Positions 17,229-26,369 of a DNA stretch of 64,000 nt are shown here, in pieces. The notes below the pieces were generated by a model that ran no database searches, was not told the origin of the DNA, and was given only the letters and a program-made list of their open reading frames with translations. The DNA is from Paraburkholderia bonniea (GTDB lineage: Bacteria; Pseudomonadota; Gammaproteobacteria; Burkholderiales; Burkholderiaceae): contig NZ_QPEQ01000001.1 in assembly GCF_009455625.1 (NCBI RefSeq), forward strand, positions 2,976,001 through 3,040,000, in the 5' to 3' direction. Numbering within the stretch: position 1 is the first letter of the stretch; every line of letters starts with the position of its first letter. The position numbers were made by a program, and so were the translations under genes.

Positions 17229-17519
17229 TTTACGCTCACCAACCAAGTGCCAAAATAGCCGTACTAGCCTTTACTGCTATGTGATTCCACGATTTTTGAT
17301 GATTTTTACAGAAAATTTCTTCGCCCAGGATTTACCCGAACTCGACGACATTTACGCTATTTAGTGCGAAATTAACCGATGTTTGATGCGGATTGGCTAT
17401 GCGGAACGAATATTATTGAAATGCCACGTGGTTGCATACCACTTTGAGATGGGTTCTTATATGCAGCGCGACCTAACATAGCCCGCCTTAACGATAAGAG
17501 ATTTTACGGAGACTTCGCG

Positions 17520-18464
17520 TTGAACCCACCTATTTCATTAGAGCAAGCAGAAGCAGTTCGTCATTTCAATCGCTTCTATACGCAGCACATCGGCGTGCTG
17601 CATGAGCGCCTGCAAAAAAGCCCGTTTTCGCTAACCGAGGTGCGTGTTTTACGTGAACTGGCCTGCGGCCGGGCGGAAACCGCCTCGGGTCTCACGCGCA
17701 ATCTTGGACTCGACAGTGGCTATCTGAGCCGCCTGCTTACCAGCTTCGAACATCGCGGCTTGATTACGCGGCGTCCTTCCAGCACCGATGCCCGCCAGTC
17801 ACTGCTAGCGCTCACCGACGACGGACGAGCCGCTTACGAGCCACTAGAGGCGGCGGCTATCAATGAAGTATCCGCGCTGCTCGCGCGTCTCGCCCCCACC
17901 TCACGCAGCCAGTTGCTCGGTTCGATGAAAATGATCGAACGCCTGCTCGATAATCAGTTGTCACGCAGCGAGGTCACCATACGAACGCCACAGCCCGGCG
18001 ATCTGGGCTGGATCGTGCATCGTCAGGTGCAACTGTTCGCGGCTAGCCATGACTGTCCGCAACACTTCGAAAGCCAACTGGCGCAAGTCGTCGCCGACAT
18101 CACGCGACGCCACGAGCCATCACGTGAAACCTGCCTGATCGCCACGCAGCTCAATACCATCGTTGGCTCGGCAGCCGTTGTCGCAGACTCACCCTCCACG
18201 GCGGCAATCCGGCTGTTTTATGTTGAACCAGACATGCAGCGCTCAGGCATTGGTGCCCAGTTGCTCGAGGCCTGCGCCAGTTTTGCGCTGAATGCGGGCT
18301 ACCAGTCGCTCCAGCTCACCACGCTGCCGTCACAGATCAACGCGAAACGGCTTTGCGCGCGCTCAGGCTTCGTCGCTACCGCAACCTCACCCTTCGCTGA
18401 ACACACAGATGCGGCCAGCGATGCCCGCTGCACCAACAAGGTCGAATGGGTACGCCAGTTGTGA
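17520..18464 (+). CDS. MarR-type HTH regulator fused to a GNAT N-acetyltransferase
   Basis: Residues 1 to about 145 form a winged-helix MarR domain (LTEVRVLRELACGRAETASGLTRNLGLDSGYLSRLLTSFEHRGLITRR). Residues about 155-314 form a GNAT domain with the acetyl-CoA binding region RLFYVEPDMQRSGIGAQLLEACASFAL. Such fusions exist in many proteobacteria; the acetylated target is generally unknown. TTG at 17520 has GGAG eight bases before it. It is divergent from the nag operon and shares its intergenic region, so a regulatory link is possible but not shown. A bidirectional terminator follows. Confidence 0.85.
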   Translation: MNPPISLEQAEAVRHFNRFYTQHIGVLHERLQKSPFSLTEVRVLRELACGRAETASGLTRNLGLDSGYLSRLLTSFEHRGLITRRPSSTDARQSLLALTDDGRAAYEPLEAAAINEVSALLARLAPTSRSQLLGSMKMIERLLDNQLSRSEVTIRTPQPGDLGWIVHRQVQLFAASHDCPQHFESQLAQVVADITRRHEPSRETCLIATQLNTIVGSAAVVADSPSTAAIRLFYVEPDMQRSGIGAQLLEACASFALNAGYQSLQLTTLPSQINAKRLCARSGFVATATSPFAEHTDAASDARCTNKVEWVRQL

Positions 18465-18482
18465 GCGTTTGACTTCGGCATA

Positions 18483-18517
18483 AAAAAACGCCTTGGGGGG
18501 TTAGCCCAAGGCGTTTT
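18483..18517. terminator. bidirectional intrinsic terminator
   Basis: AACGCCTTGGG (18487-18497) and CCCAAGGCGTT (18505-18515) form an 11-bp stem flanked by a run of A on the left and T on the right. It can end both the MarR-GNAT gene and the convergent MetQ-like gene. Confidence 0.9.
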
Positions 18518-18575
18518 CACATTCTGCATTCCACGTTGACGCGCTTAAGCGCACATCAACTGCCAGCAACCGCGA

Positions 18576-19388
18576 CTAGAACGAAGGGATCATTGAGCCT
18601 TTGAACTCCGCCTTGATGAACTGACGCACCTCTTCTGACTGATAAGCCGCAACCAGCTTCTTCACCCACGGCTTGTCCTTGTCCTGGGCACGCACCGCGA
18701 TCAGGTTGGCATACGGACTACGGATATCTTCGAGTGCGATGGCGTCTTTCGTTGGATCAAGCCCACCGGCCAGCGCGAAATTGGTATTCACCACCGCCGC
18801 ATCGACGTCTGACAACGCGCGCGGCAATTGCGCCGCATCCAGCTCAATCAGCTTGATCTGCTTTGGGTTGGCGGCAATATCCAGCGGAGTCGCATTATTG
18901 CCGTTCGTGCCCGCACCTGGTTTTAGCTGGATCACGCCCTGAGCCTGAAGCAGCAGCAACGCACGGTTCTCATTCGACGGATCGTTTGGCACCGCGACCT
19001 TCGCGTGTTGCGGCAGGTCTTTCACTGATTTGAATTTTTTCGAATAGACGCCAATCGGCGAGATATAGGTCAACCCAGCCGTCACGAGCTTATAACCACG
19101 CTGGCGCACCTGGCTGTCCAGGTAGGGCTGATGCTGAAAGCTGTTGGCATTCAGGTCACCCGCTTCAAGCGCTGCGTTGGGCTGCACATAGTCGTTGAAC
19201 TCGATGACCTTGACGTTCAAGCCTTCACGCTGCGCTACTTTCTGCACCACCGCCCAGATCTGCGCATCCGGGCCACCAATCGTGCCGACCTTGATGACTT
19301 TATCGTCCGCGTGCGCACCTGCGCTGGTAACGAATGCCGCAGCGGCCAGCGCTGTGGAAAAGGCTTTCAGGATAGTTCTACGCTGCAT
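18576..19388 (-). CDS. MetQ/NlpA-family substrate-binding protein (orphan)
   Basis: This 270-residue periplasmic binding protein has a signal peptide (RTILKAFSTALAAAAFVTSAGAHA). The mature part starts DDKVIKVGTIGGPDAQIW and shows family features such as FNDYVQPNAALEAGDLNANSFQHQPYL and VAVPNDPSNENRALLLLQ. The family binds methionine or related ligands for MetNI ABC transporters. Unlike typical MetQ there is no lipobox cysteine at the signal end, so a free periplasmic protein is predicted, and no metN or metI is adjacent. The ligand is not determinable. The 289 bases upstream contain no recognised riboswitch or gene. Confidence 0.87.
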   Translation of the reverse strand: MQRRTILKAFSTALAAAAFVTSAGAHADDKVIKVGTIGGPDAQIWAVVQKVAQREGLNVKVIEFNDYVQPNAALEAGDLNANSFQHQPYLDSQVRQRGYKLVTAGLTYISPIGVYSKKFKSVKDLPQHAKVAVPNDPSNENRALLLLQAQGVIQLKPGAGTNGNNATPLDIAANPKQIKLIELDAAQLPRALSDVDAAVVNTNFALAGGLDPTKDAIALEDIRSPYANLIAVRAQDKDKPWVKKLVAAYQSEEVRQFIKAEFKGSMIPSF

Positions 19389-19677
19389 GTGATTCTCGCT
19401 TTTTGCTCAGTACCAGATTGAGATGGAAGCCCGCAGCATCGCTTAAGCCGCGTAGCAAGAGCGCGAATGCTCTCATACACGTCACAGGAAGTGAAATACC
19501 GCTATCTCATATTGGTATGCGCAACAGCAGACATAGGACTTGCAGTTGAAGGCATTTGTACGGCGAGTGGCAGCGCACGGTGCGAACTGAGCTGGCCGGG
19601 CAGTTACAGACGCGATGCGCGGCTACTGGTTTTGATTCTGGCTCGACGGATGATTAACGGATGAGTAAGCCGGTGAA

Positions 19678-20310
19678 TTAACCGAGCAGCAATTTGAGAT
19701 CGTGTACCCAAAGCGCGGGCCCCTGGCCATCACGGGCAAACAACCGCAGCCTGCCTTCTGGGTCGAACACATAGCTAGCCGCAGTGTGGTCCATCGTGTA
19801 GTTGTCGGGCGTCTGTCCTGGGACTTTGGCGTAATACACGCGAAAATCCTTGGTGATTTTGGCAAGCTGCGCTTCATCCGCTGGACGCAAGCCGATAAAC
19901 GACGGATTAAATGCGCTGGTGTATTGCCCCATCAATGCTGGGGTATCACGCGCAGGGTCTACTGTGACGAACAGCACCTGAACCCGTTTCGCCGCTTCCG
20001 GCCCAAGCTCCTGTAACGCTTGCGAGAGCTCGGCCAGCGTGGTCGGGCAAACATCAGGGCAGTGCGTATAGCCGAAAAACAGCACGACCACCTGCCCCTT
20101 GAAATCAGCCAGCGTGCGCATCTTGCCATTGCTGTCCGGCAGCGAAAAATCGGTGCCGAATTGCTTGTTGCCAGTGATGTCGACGTTCTTGAACGCGGGA
20201 GCGTCTTTATCGCAACCGGCCACAAGAAGCGCGCCGCCCAGCGCACAGGCCATCAGCGCAACCCGTGCGGCACGGGCAAAACGGAACATGAGCATAGTGT
20301 TAAGCGCCAA
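19678..20310 (-). CDS. SCO1/SenC family copper chaperone (lipoprotein)
   Basis: This 210-residue protein has a lipoprotein signal ending LLVAGC and a thioredoxin-like domain with the copper-binding CPDVCP motif in [18 protein letters not shown]. The distal copper-ligand His lies in [20 protein letters not shown] proteins load or maintain the CuA site of cytochrome oxidase subunit II. Its start overlaps the end of cyoE, and it is the last gene of the oxidase biogenesis operon. The start may be one of several nearby Met codons. Confidence 0.93.
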   Translation of the reverse strand: MALNTMLMFRFARAARVALMACALGGALLVAGCDKDAPAFKNVDITGNKQFGTDFSLPDSNGKMRTLADFKGQVVVLFFGYTHCPDVCPTTLAELSQALQELGPEAAKRVQVLFVTVDPARDTPALMGQYTSAFNPSFIGLRPADEAQLAKITKDFRVYYAKVPGQTPDNYTMDHTAASYVFDPEGRLRLFARDGQGPALWVHDLKLLLG

Positions 20311-21205
20311 TCACAACGCGTGCATAGTGGTCGACCAGTAACGCCGTAAACAACAACGACAAATACACGATCGAATAACGGAAGGTTTTACGGGCTAGTT
20401 CGTCGGAGTAAGCGCGATAAATTTTCCATGCATAGCCGAGAAAAATCGCTCCGAGCAGTACTGCTGACGTCAGGTAGACAAAGCCACTCATGCCGGAAAT
20501 AAACGGCATCATCGTGACCACAAACAAGATCACCGAATACAAAAGAATATGCAGCCGGGTGTATTGCTCGCCATGGGTGTTCGGCAGCATGGGCAAGCCC
20601 GCATTCTCATAGTCCTTGCGGCGATACAGCGCTAGCGCCCAGAAATGCGGCGGCGTCCAGACAAAAATAATGAGCACGAGAATCCATGCATCGCCAGGCA
20701 CCGCGCCAGTCACTGCCGCCCAGCCCAGAGCAGGCGGCATCGCGCCAGCGGCACCGCCAATCACGATATTTTGCGGCGTGGCGGGCTTCAGCAGCAGAGT
20801 GTAGATAACCGCATAACCGACAAAAGTGGCAAAGGTCAGCCACATGGTCAGCGCATTGGTGAAGGTATAGAGCGCCCACATGCCGAGGCCACCGAGCACC
20901 GCCGAAAACAGCAGAATCTGCCCCTGTGTAATCTCGCCACGCGCTGACGGACGCCATGCGGTGCGACGCATCAGCGCGTCAATTTTTTGTTCGACGAGAC
21001 AGTTGATCGCAAACGCTGCACCCGCCAGCAGCCAGATGCCGACTGTGCCGCCAATCAGAACCGTCCACGGCACCATGCCAGGCGTGGAAAGGAACATGCC
21101 GATCACGGCACAAAACACCGCCAGCTGCGTAACACGCGGCTTGGTCAGGGCAAAGTACTGGGAGATCCGGTTGCCGGGAGTGTGAGGAAGAGTTGTGCTT
21201 TCCAT
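20300..21205 (-). CDS. cyoE: protoheme IX farnesyltransferase (heme O synthase)
   Basis: This membrane prenyltransferase adds a farnesyl group to heme B, the first step to heme A for the aa3 oxidase encoded next to it. About 301 residues, with the two Asp-rich motifs: [19 protein letters not shown] in the first cytosolic loop and [15 protein letters not shown] in the later one. About nine membrane helices are expected. ATG 21205 ([11 protein letters not shown]) is favoured by family length; an upstream ATG at 21229 is possible, and neither has a clear Shine-Dalgarno. The gene is also known as ctaB. It follows ctaA directly. Confidence 0.94.
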   Translation of the reverse strand: MESTTLPHTPGNRISQYFALTKPRVTQLAVFCAVIGMFLSTPGMVPWTVLIGGTVGIWLLAGAAFAINCLVEQKIDALMRRTAWRPSARGEITQGQILLFSAVLGGLGMWALYTFTNALTMWLTFATFVGYAVIYTLLLKPATPQNIVIGGAAGAMPPALGWAAVTGAVPGDAWILVLIIFVWTPPHFWALALYRRKDYENAGLPMLPNTHGEQYTRLHILLYSVILFVVTMMPFISGMSGFVYLTSAVLLGAIFLGYAWKIYRAYSDELARKTFRYSIVYLSLLFTALLVDHYARVVIGA

Positions 21206-21233
21206 GAGGGGGGAGCGCTGGCGCGGCATCGCA

Positions 21234-22325
21234 TTAGGCAGAAGCTATGCGGCCGGAACGGCGGCTAGAAGCGATCCGAAAGTTTAGCATAACGAGTAAC
21301 AGCAGCAGCAGCGCTGCGCCGCCATTGTGAGCGACGGCAACGGGTAACGGCCATTGCAAAACGATATTCGACAAGCCTGTGAAAAACTGAATCACGAGCA
21401 CCAGCAACACACCATTCGCCAACCGCCGCAACGAGGTGAAACGCCGCAGTTTCAGCGCAAACCAGAGCAGATACGCCACCACCACAAGCGCGAAAGTGCG
21501 GTGCGTCCAGTGAATCGCCACCAATGCGTCCTGGGTAATCACTTCGCCATCGCCAGTCATTCCGAGCGCACGCCATAAATGGAAACCATGCTCGAAGTTC
21601 ATTGGCGGAATCCATTGGCCATTGCACAACGGAAAATCGGTGCAGGCCAGCACCGCGTAGTTCGTGCTCACCCAGCCACCTAGCGCGATCTGCACCACCA
21701 GCAGCAACAGCGCGAGCCACGCCGCAGTGCGCCAGCGCGCCGCAGCAGGTTCCAGCACGGACGGTGGCGTCAGACGTGCCGCCAGCCAGCCCAGCGCGCC
21801 CAACAATGCCAGCCCGAGCAGCAAATGCAATGTCACGATGGCCGGTTGCAGCTTGAGCGTCACGGTCCACGCCCCGAACCCACCCTGTACCAAAATCAGC
21901 AACAGCAGCCCCGTAGGCCACCACGGCGACACGTGCAACGGGCGTTTGCGCCAATGGGCGACCCACGCAATCAGTGTTTGCGCAACGATCAGCACCCCAA
22001 TCGCCATCGCAAAGTAACGGTGAATCATTTCGATCCAGGCCTTCGTCATGCTGACGGGGCCAGTAGGCAAAGCCTGATGAGCCGCAGTAATCGCCGCGTG
22101 CGCGATGAACGGCGAAGCGGTGCCATAGCATCCTGGCCAATCGGGACAACCGAGGCCCGAGTCGGTCAGCCGGGTAAAACCGCCAAACATCACCAGATCC
22201 AGCGTCAAAAAAGTCGTGACCCAAACCAGCTTGCGAAATTTGCTGTCGTCGGCCTTGACCCACACATACGACAGCGGCAGCAACGCAATGCAGATACCGA
22301 TCAGACCCAGTTGCAAGACAAACAT
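21234..22325 (-). CDS. ctaA: heme A synthase (COX15/CtaA)
   Basis: The 363-residue, roughly eight-helix membrane protein oxidises heme O to heme A. Visible features are [21 protein letters not shown] after helix 2, the heme-ligand region [11 protein letters not shown], the second half [15 protein letters not shown], and a cysteine pair in [12 protein letters not shown]. It lies between the thioredoxin-like membrane protein and cyoE; the two enzymes act one after the other. Confidence 0.95.
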   Translation of the reverse strand: MFVLQLGLIGICIALLPLSYVWVKADDSKFRKLVWVTTFLTLDLVMFGGFTRLTDSGLGCPDWPGCYGTASPFIAHAAITAAHQALPTGPVSMTKAWIEMIHRYFAMAIGVLIVAQTLIAWVAHWRKRPLHVSPWWPTGLLLLILVQGGFGAWTVTLKLQPAIVTLHLLLGLALLGALGWLAARLTPPSVLEPAAARWRTAAWLALLLLVVQIALGGWVSTNYAVLACTDFPLCNGQWIPPMNFEHGFHLWRALGMTGDGEVITQDALVAIHWTHRTFALVVVAYLLWFALKLRRFTSLRRLANGVLLVLVIQFFTGLSNIVLQWPLPVAVAHNGGAALLLLLLVMLNFRIASSRRSGRIASA

Positions 22326-22354
22326 CTTTCGCCCTCGTCAGCCCTTAAGCCCAG

Positions 22355-23017
22355 TCAACCGTTGCTCGAATATTTCAGCAACTTCGTCACATCGCCCTTG
22401 ATCTTGCTGGGGTTCGGGTCTTTCGGAAAACGCATCATCAGATTGCCACTCGGATCAACCACATAAATGTGGTCGGTTACCGCCGTCCCTGCGTCAGTTG
22501 GCAACCATTGCGCCACAGCCACTGGATCGACAACCAGCATGCCGGTCTCGGGATAGGCCTGGCGAATCACTTCGGCCACCTTCGACGAGTCGGTTCGCAG
22601 CCACACCGGAACCAGCCGCTCACGTTGCCCCGCTTGGGTAGCCCTGACTTGCCGCATGAAAAACAGTTTGGTTACGCACGCTTTGTCGCACGCACTGCCA
22701 TCGACGGAAATCATCAGCCAGCGGCCACGCATCGAGGCTAGCTTGAGCGGTTTGCCATCGTCACCGGTAACCATCAGTTCTGGCGGAATCGGCCGCTGCG
22801 GCTGGATCAGCGTGCCATAGCTGGAAGTGCCGCCAGTTGGCTTGAACACGTAGTAAGTCAGATACGACGCGATAACCGGTGCGGCGCAAACCAGCGCCAG
22901 CAGCAGAACGATCCAGCGGCCACGCTTCCATGACCCCTTACCCGACGGTTGACCAGGAGGCGTTGTAGAAGCCGGTGAAATATCAGACTGCGGCGGGCGG
23001 GAAGATGGGCTGGACAC
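22355..23017 (-). CDS. membrane-anchored thioredoxin-like protein of the cta cluster
   Basis: This 220-residue protein has a cytoplasmic Pro/Ser-rich tail, one membrane helix (WIVLLLALVCAAPVIASYLTYYVF, about residues 35-58) and a periplasmic domain of about 155 residues. That domain reads like a divergent SCO/thioredoxin fold, with RGRWLMISVDGSACDKACVTKLFFMRQVR carrying a CDKAC cysteine pair and VDPSGNLMMRFPKDPNPSKIKGDV near the end. It sits between SURF1 and ctaA, a position kept in Burkholderiales. A role in oxidase assembly or copper/disulfide handling is inferred. Confidence 0.72.
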   Translation of the reverse strand: MSSPSSRPPQSDISPASTTPPGQPSGKGSWKRGRWIVLLLALVCAAPVIASYLTYYVFKPTGGTSSYGTLIQPQRPIPPELMVTGDDGKPLKLASMRGRWLMISVDGSACDKACVTKLFFMRQVRATQAGQRERLVPVWLRTDSSKVAEVIRQAYPETGMLVVDPVAVAQWLPTDAGTAVTDHIYVVDPSGNLMMRFPKDPNPSKIKGDVTKLLKYSSNG

Positions 23018-23079
23018 AACAAAACCTCATTGAATGAATAGTCGGGGCCATGCCGTCTGGCAGGCACCATCCGGTGCAA

Positions 23080-23796
23080 TTACACGTGTGGTGCAGGTGG
23101 CTTTTTCGCACTGCGGCGCGCCGCATACAAGCCCAGCACAATGGCTGCGAACGCTATACCCCACCACTGAAACATATAGCCATAGTTACGCTCGACACCC
23201 GTATTGGGGGCTGGCCAGTCGCGCACTAGACCATCATGGGTGTCGCTAGACTGCTGGATCACAAACGGCTGCAACGGCAGGCCGGTTTCACTGGCGTAGG
23301 CGCTCACATCAAGATTCTGGCGAATCAGTTGATGCGCCGCCGAACCTCCCTGTCCAAGCTCAAACGCACGGCTGGCATCGGCCCGGGCAATCCCTTCGAT
23401 CTCGATCTCGCCAGACGGCGTGAGGTAAGGCGCGATGGTGGTCCGCTCGCTCGCATTGCGCGGCAGCCAGCCGCGATTGACCAGCACATCGCCGCCTTGC
23501 GTCAGCCTGAACGGCATCACGACATAAAAACCTGGCTGGTCACGATACGGCCGGTTATCCAGATAAACCACTTTATCCGGCATAAACTGGCCCGTCGCAC
23601 GCACCCGATGAAATTCGATTTCTTGCAGCGTGAACGGCTGGGCACCGAGGTGCCGGACTGGTGCCTGCTCAAACTGCGTGATGTGCGCCTGCAGCGCTTC
23701 TTTCTGATGGGCCCGGTCGCGCTGCCAGAAACCAAGGCGCACCGTCACCGCAACTATCAGCAAAACCAGCAGCGCAGGAAGCCAGCGGACCTTCAT
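23080..23796 (-). CDS. SURF1 family cytochrome c oxidase assembly protein
   Basis: This 238-residue SURF1/Shy1 protein has an N-terminal membrane helix (WLPALLVLLIVAVTVRLGFWQRDRA), a central periplasmic domain (VYLDNRPYRDQPGFYVVMPFRLTQGGDVLVNRGWLPRNA is diagnostic), and a C-terminal helix (WGIAFAAIVLGLYAAR). SURF1 helps insert heme A into subunit I. It lies in the cta cluster ahead of the thioredoxin-like protein and ctaA. Confidence 0.93.
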   Translation of the reverse strand: MKVRWLPALLVLLIVAVTVRLGFWQRDRAHQKEALQAHITQFEQAPVRHLGAQPFTLQEIEFHRVRATGQFMPDKVVYLDNRPYRDQPGFYVVMPFRLTQGGDVLVNRGWLPRNASERTTIAPYLTPSGEIEIEGIARADASRAFELGQGGSAAHQLIRQNLDVSAYASETGLPLQPFVIQQSSDTHDGLVRDWPAPNTGVERNYGYMFQWWGIAFAAIVLGLYAARRSAKKPPAPHV

Positions 23797-23883
23797 TGCA
23801 CGCCGCCCATGACAGCACCACAGATAACAGGCAGTGCGATAATCGCTGGATCGCCTTTGAGCTTCCGGATTTCAACCAATTCC

Positions 23884-24093
23884 ATGCACATTCTCGTTCC
23901 AATCGCCTTCATTCTGATTATTGCCAGCCTGGTTTCCGCACTGTATTTCATGATGCATGACCGGGGCCATACCAAGCGGATGGTGTGGTCACTAGCCACC
24001 CGTGTTGGCCTGTCGATCTCGCTCTTTCTCTTCATCCTGTTCGCACACTGGATGGGCTGGATTCAGTCCACCGGCATCCCATACGGGCGCTGA
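23884..24093 (+). CDS. twin transmembrane small protein (DUF2909-like)
   Basis: This 69-residue protein is two membrane helices (LVPIAFILIIASLVSALYFM and VGLSISLFLFILFAHWMGW) joined by a basic loop DRGHTKRMVW. It matches the small twin-transmembrane family found inside cytochrome oxidase clusters of beta- and gamma-proteobacteria. Unlike every other gene of the cluster it is on the plus strand, between divergent SURF1 and convergent ctaE. The frame is open far upstream, but MHILVP is the only start giving this family length. Role unknown. Confidence 0.78.
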   Translation: MHILVPIAFILIIASLVSALYFMMHDRGHTKRMVWSLATRVGLSISLFLFILFAHWMGWIQSTGIPYGR

Positions 24094-24238
24094 TCTAGCC
24101 AAAGCCGCGCGCACCGCTCAGCCGGGCGTATGAGAACAAACGCCGCCCTGACAGGGTCAAGGGCGGCGCGAGAAAATTCTTGCAGCAGCTTCACGCAACA
24201 GCCATCAAACTTGTGCGCAAAACTGCTTGAAACCACGT

Positions 24239-25096
24239 TTATAACCAGTACACGACGACATACAGCCCAAGCCATACGACGTCGACAAAGTGCCAGTACC
24301 AGGCGGCCCCTTCGAACGCAAAATGCTGCTCGGCAGTGAAATGCCCCCGGATCATCCGCACCAGCACCACCGCCAGCATGGTGCCGCCAAGAAACACGTG
24401 AAACCCGTGAAAGCCTGTCAGCAAAAAGAACGTTGAACCATATACACCCGAAGCAAGCGTCAAGTTCAGCTCGTTGTAGGCATGGAAATACTCATAACCT
24501 TGCAGGAACAAAAAGCACACACCGAGCACAAGTGTTGCCGCCATCCACGCAATCGCACGGCTACGATGGTTTTCACGCAACGCGTGATGCGACACGGTCA
24601 ACGTAGCACCCGACGACAAAAGCAGCGCCGTGTTGATCGTCGGTACAGGCCATGGCCCCATCGTCTTGAAATGCGAGACCAAAGCGGCAGGACCATCATT
24701 CGGCCAAACCGCCGAAAAATCTGGCCAGATCAGTTTGTAATCAAGGCTGCCAAGCTGATGCAGCGCGATTTCACGGGCATAAAACAGCGCGCCAAAAAAT
24801 GCGGCAAAGAACATCACCTCGGAGAAGATGAACCAGCTCATGCTCCAGCGATAAGACTTGTCGACATGCTTGCCATACAGGCCGCTTTCCGACTCGGCGA
24901 TCGCATCGCCAAACCAGTGCCATAACGTGTAAAGCACCCACAGCAGCCCGAGAAACGTCGTGACAGGTGCCCAAGTCTCACCGTTAATCCACGCCGCCAC
25001 CGATCCGAGCATAACCAGCAAGCCCACGGCTGCGCTGACCGGATGCCGCGACGGGTGCGGGACGAAATAATACGGGCTCTCGTTTTGACCGCTCAT
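24239..25096 (-). CDS. ctaE: cytochrome c oxidase subunit III
   Basis: This 285-residue protein has seven predicted helices of the heme-copper oxidase subunit III family. Features include PYYFVPHPSRHPVSAAVGLLVML at the N-terminus, SEVMFFAAFFGALFYAREI with the conserved Glu, LLLSSGATLTVSHHAL, and the end FEGAAWYWHFVDVVWLGLYVVVYW. It is part of the aa3 oxidase with CtaC and CtaD and follows the DUF2970 gene on the same strand. Confidence 0.96.
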   Translation of the reverse strand: MSGQNESPYYFVPHPSRHPVSAAVGLLVMLGSVAAWINGETWAPVTTFLGLLWVLYTLWHWFGDAIAESESGLYGKHVDKSYRWSMSWFIFSEVMFFAAFFGALFYAREIALHQLGSLDYKLIWPDFSAVWPNDGPAALVSHFKTMGPWPVPTINTALLLSSGATLTVSHHALRENHRSRAIAWMAATLVLGVCFLFLQGYEYFHAYNELNLTLASGVYGSTFFLLTGFHGFHVFLGGTMLAVVLVRMIRGHFTAEQHFAFEGAAWYWHFVDVVWLGLYVVVYWL

Positions 25097-25206
25097 TCTT
25101 GATTCTCCACTTCAGTCCAGTTGTTCCGGAAATCTCCGGTTGTATCTCTATTGCTATTCTCTTGCGCTGCGCGCCTGCCGCACCGCGTGGCACCTAAACT
25201 CGTGCG

Positions 25207-25416
25207 CTATCCCACGACCGCATGCACAACCAGTATCAGCAAACCGATGAAGATCGCCATGCCGATAAAAGCCGCCAGCACGACGTGCAGCGGATTCAAA
25301 TGCATCGCATCTGCTTCCAGATCACGCCGCTTGCGCACCCCCAGAAACGACCACATCACCGCCTTCATCGTCTGGCCGAATGTGCTTTTCCGGGCGTTAC
25401 TGTCTTTATCGCTCAT
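25207..25416 (-). CDS. DUF2970 small membrane protein
   Basis: This 69-residue protein has a soluble N-terminus (TFGQTMKAVMWSFLGVRKRRDLEADAMHLNP) and one membrane helix (VVLAAFIGMAIFIGLLILVV). The FLGVRK and HLNP motifs fit DUF2970, which sits between ctaG and ctaE in beta-proteobacterial oxidase clusters. ATG 25416 is preferred over GTG 25425 because AAGG lies 8 bases before it. Probably an assembly or accessory factor; no function is established here. Confidence 0.82.
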   Translation of the reverse strand: MSDKDSNARKSTFGQTMKAVMWSFLGVRKRRDLEADAMHLNPLHVVLAAFIGMAIFIGLLILVVHAVVG

Positions 25417-25442
25417 TGCGTCCACCTTTTGCCGCCCAGTCT

Positions 25443-26060
25443 TCAGACCGGATCAGCCACAACACTGGCACCGGTTTGTGCCACCGGTGTACCAGCCCGC
25501 ACCGTAGGCGCAGGCGTATTCAACTCAAAAAACGTGTAAGACAACGTGATCGTTTTGACATCTTTCGGCAGCTTCGGATCAACCACGAACACCACCGGCA
25601 TATGCCTGGTTTCATTCGGTGCCAGCGTTTGCTGGGTAAAGCAGAAACACTCGATCTTTTTGAAAAATTCTGTGGCCTGCTTCGGCGCATAGCTTGGAAT
25701 AGCCTGCGCCTGGATTGTGCGGCCTTGCTTGTTGGTGACCTGGTAGACAACCGTCGCTATTTCGCCAGGATGCACATTCATGCTGAACTGCTCAGGCTTG
25801 AAGCCAAGCGGCCCGCGGGCATTCGCATCAAACTCAACTGAAATCGTCCGGCTGGTGTCCACCTGGGTGTTCTTCGCCGCCTTGGCTGTCACATCACGCT
25901 GCACCAGATTGTTAATGCCAGTGATCTGGCAGATCGCCTGGTACATCGGCACCAGCGCAAAACCAAAACCAAACATCAGAAAGGCAACGACGATGAGCTT
26001 AACCAGCATCAAGCGGTTAAATGAGCGATCGCTTTCGACCGGTGGCTTTTGCATCGACAT
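25443..26060 (-). CDS. ctaG: cytochrome c oxidase copper-assembly protein CtaG (Cox11)
   Basis: This 205-residue Cox11-family protein delivers copper to CuB of subunit I. It has one N-terminal membrane helix (LMLVKLIVVAFLMFGFGFALVPMYQ) and a periplasmic Ig-like domain carrying the copper-binding CFCFTQQTLAPNETRHMPV. The ATG at 26060 has AAGGA six bases before it. The gene sits between the small assembly protein and DUF2970. Confidence 0.94.
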   Translation of the reverse strand: MSMQKPPVESDRSFNRLMLVKLIVVAFLMFGFGFALVPMYQAICQITGINNLVQRDVTAKAAKNTQVDTSRTISVEFDANARGPLGFKPEQFSMNVHPGEIATVVYQVTNKQGRTIQAQAIPSYAPKQATEFFKKIECFCFTQQTLAPNETRHMPVVFVVDPKLPKDVKTITLSYTFFELNTPAPTVRAGTPVAQTGASVVADPV

Positions 26061-26107
26061 CAAACTTCCTTAACAGGCCGTCAGACCAGACTCAGGCAGC
26101 ACCACCA

Positions 26108-26248
26108 TCAGGAAGAGGAGGCGATCCACTGACTGATAACAGCACCCGTAAAAAAAACGGCGACAACCACGAGCAAAATTAAACCGAGCCGCACATTGCC
26201 CGCACGAATCTCGGTGGGACTACGTCTTTCTTGTGGATTTCGGGTCAT
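26108..26248 (-). CDS. cytochrome oxidase small assembly protein
   Basis: A 46-codon ORF begins MTRNPQERRSPTEIRAGNVR. One membrane helix (LGLILLVVVAVFFTGAVISQW) and a short Ser-rich end follow. A short protein of this shape lies between ctaD and ctaG in beta-proteobacterial oxidase clusters. Codon use is coding-like and the ORF fits between its neighbours without overlap. No function beyond probable assembly help can be stated. Confidence 0.78.
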   Translation of the reverse strand: MTRNPQERRSPTEIRAGNVRLGLILLVVVAVFFTGAVISQWIASSS

Positions 26249-26369
26249 GCTGAATTATCTGAATATTGCCGTGACGGTAGATAAAGCTACGGTGAAACCC
26301 AACCGCCAGCAAGACCCTAGCCCGGCGTGAAACCGCAGGACCAGAGACTCTTGGCGTTGCTATTCGTGA

